Position numbers and translations under genes: made by a program. Positions 6,962-7,789 of a stretch of DNA of 7,789 nucleotides are shown piece after piece (position 1 is the first letter of the stretch; each line of letters opens with the position of its first letter). The DNA lies in the NCBI GenBank assembly GCA_020721025.1, contig DYNO01000154.1:1-7789 (forward strand). The letters run 5' to 3'. The DNA comes from Thiomargarita sp. GTDB taxonomy: Bacteria > Pseudomonadota > Gammaproteobacteria > Beggiatoales > Beggiatoaceae. The notes beneath the pieces are model-generated. The model was given only the letters and a program-made list of their open reading frames with translations, was not told the origin of the DNA and searched no databases.

Positions 6962-7789
6962 ATGTACAGCAACTCGCATTATAACACGCGATTGTCTGAC
7001 TGTTGGTCACAATCAGCGTCGCGACAAACCGCTTGGCAAATTTTTCTTGAGATGTCTTGCAAGGTAGATTTTAGCCGCCTATCACATTCGGTAGTTAATT
7101 TTGCACTACTAACCGCTTTATTTTTTTCTTTCAACCTTCTACCCTCTACTGCATGGGCAGGATACACGCATAAACTCACGGGCTGCTTTATCAACATCGA
7201 CTCTTCGCCGGCTGTCGGACTCAATGTTGAAGTCAGTGGCTTGACCGCGACCACAGCGAGTAACGGTTGTTACACACTCGAAGGAATTCCCGAAGGAACA
7301 TTTGCCGTCAATATTTCTGGTGGTGACTACAAGGCTCGCGTTGCAATGACCTTGAATTTTGCACAAGGATCAGCCGTTAATTCTCCGACTCGTTATGCGG
7401 TAAAAAGCAACAATAGCTATCGGGTACAGGTGCGCGTCTTAAATCGTGCCACCAGCCAACCGATGAGTGATGCTGCTGTTGTCATCGCGGGAAGTAACGT
7501 GACCTCACAAGTCAATGGCTATTACACCGCAGATTTGTCAACAACCACTGGCGCGATGTCTGCAACCAAGGCAGGTTTCACCGGTTGGACTGGCAATTTT
7601 AGTGTCAATGATGACAGTCCCATTTACAGATTAGACACCTACATCACGGAAGGCGGGTATAAAATCACGGGAAGTTTAGTTGACATTAACGGCGCGGGTA
7701 TTGCCGGTGCCGAACTTACTTTAAGTAATGGTTTGTCTGCTTCTTCTGGTACAGATGGTACAGATGGTTCATTCACATTCTCTGGAATC
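6962..7789 (+). CDS. Secreted protein with repeated carboxypeptidase-regulatory-like (Ig-like) domains, 3' partial
   Basis: The frame is open for 276 codons to the right edge with no stop. Residues 45-60 (VVNFALLTALFFSFNL) form a hydrophobic core after basic residues, and STAWA (62-66) then G67 is a clear signal peptidase I site, so the product is exported. After the signal come three modules resembling CarboxypepD_reg/transthyretin-like beta sandwiches: about 71-130 (C75 and C103 could form a disulfide), about 152-215, and 231 onward, with the motif GSLVDINGAGIAGAELTLSNG then DGSFTFSGI. Such modules usually serve as stalks or adhesion and recognition units in large surface proteins. No catalytic domain is visible in the portion present. 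ATG 6962 has AAGGA 10 nt upstream but gives a 30-residue extension before the signal peptide. ATG 7052 (M31) would give a normal 36-residue signal peptide but lacks a good ribosome site. The export and fold calls are fairly firm; the specific function is unknown. Confidence 0.82.
   Translation, partial: MYSNSHYNTRLSDCWSQSASRQTAWQIFLEMSCKVDFSRLSHSVVNFALLTALFFSFNLLPSTAWAGYTHKLTGCFINIDSSPAVGLNVEVSGLTATTASNGCYTLEGIPEGTFAVNISGGDYKARVAMTLNFAQGSAVNSPTRYAVKSNNSYRVQVRVLNRATSQPMSDAAVVIAGSNVTSQVNGYYTADLSTTTGAMSATKAGFTGWTGNFSVNDDSPIYRLDTYITEGGYKITGSLVDINGAGIAGAELTLSNGLSASSGTDGTDGSFTFSGI
7748..7768 (+). repeat. Short in-frame tandem repeat (GGTACAGAT x2, then GGT)
   Basis: The 9-base unit GGTACAGAT occurs twice back to back (7748-7756 and 7757-7765), followed by GGT. 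It encodes GTDGTDG in a turn between beta strands of the third Ig-like module, where the family normally has a single T-x-DG-x-F turn. This looks like a slippage duplication that adds three residues to a surface loop. Confidence 0.7.

Noticed and set aside
6979..7366. Two overlapping minus-strand frames and a plus-strand frame (6867-7067) around the exported-protein start
   Set aside because: They are shadows of the signal-peptide-bearing frame, which shows a proper export signal and domain repeats; the shadows show none.

Overview
The window reads as a chromosomal segment from a bacterium of moderate to low GC content. It is probably a gammaproteobacterium, and the multi-PAS hybrid kinase style, AT-leaning codon use and C-terminal kinase tail resemble filamentous sulfur bacteria of the Beggiatoa/Thioploca/Thiothrix kind. 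That placement is an inference from style. No rRNA or other phylogenetic marker is present.

Layout. (1) Bases 3-6449, + strand: one very large hybrid sensor histidine kinase that enters from the left edge. It has an extracytoplasmic Cache-like sensor, one visible membrane helix, a HAMP domain, ten consecutive PAS modules, a HisKA/HATPase_c core, a receiver domain and a helical C-terminal tail. (2) Bases 6450-6961: an intergenic stretch of about 510 bp. It holds a nested inverted repeat and a decayed toxin-antitoxin operon: the tail of a VapB-like antitoxin overlapping the first codons of a VapC/PIN toxin, which is then frameshifted and truncated. AT-rich DNA follows, with a weak promoter candidate, a strong hairpin, and a palindrome overlapping a ribosome binding site. 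(3) Bases 6962-7789, + strand: the start of a secreted protein with a signal peptide and repeated carboxypeptidase-regulatory-like (Ig-like) beta-sandwich modules. It runs off the right edge and is open for all 276 codons.

Functionally, the kinase is a membrane-anchored integrator of external and cytoplasmic cues that ends in its own receiver. It carries no DNA-binding or cyclic-di-GMP output, so its signal must leave through a phosphotransfer partner or response regulator not seen here. Nothing in the sequence links it to the exported protein beyond shared orientation. The decayed TA locus and the repeat suggest that the gap between the two genes is a site of past insertion and decay. No complete new system is visible. 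The features most worth a second look are the cysteine-bearing PAS module, the PAS duplication, the toxin-antitoxin relic and the leader of the exported protein gene.
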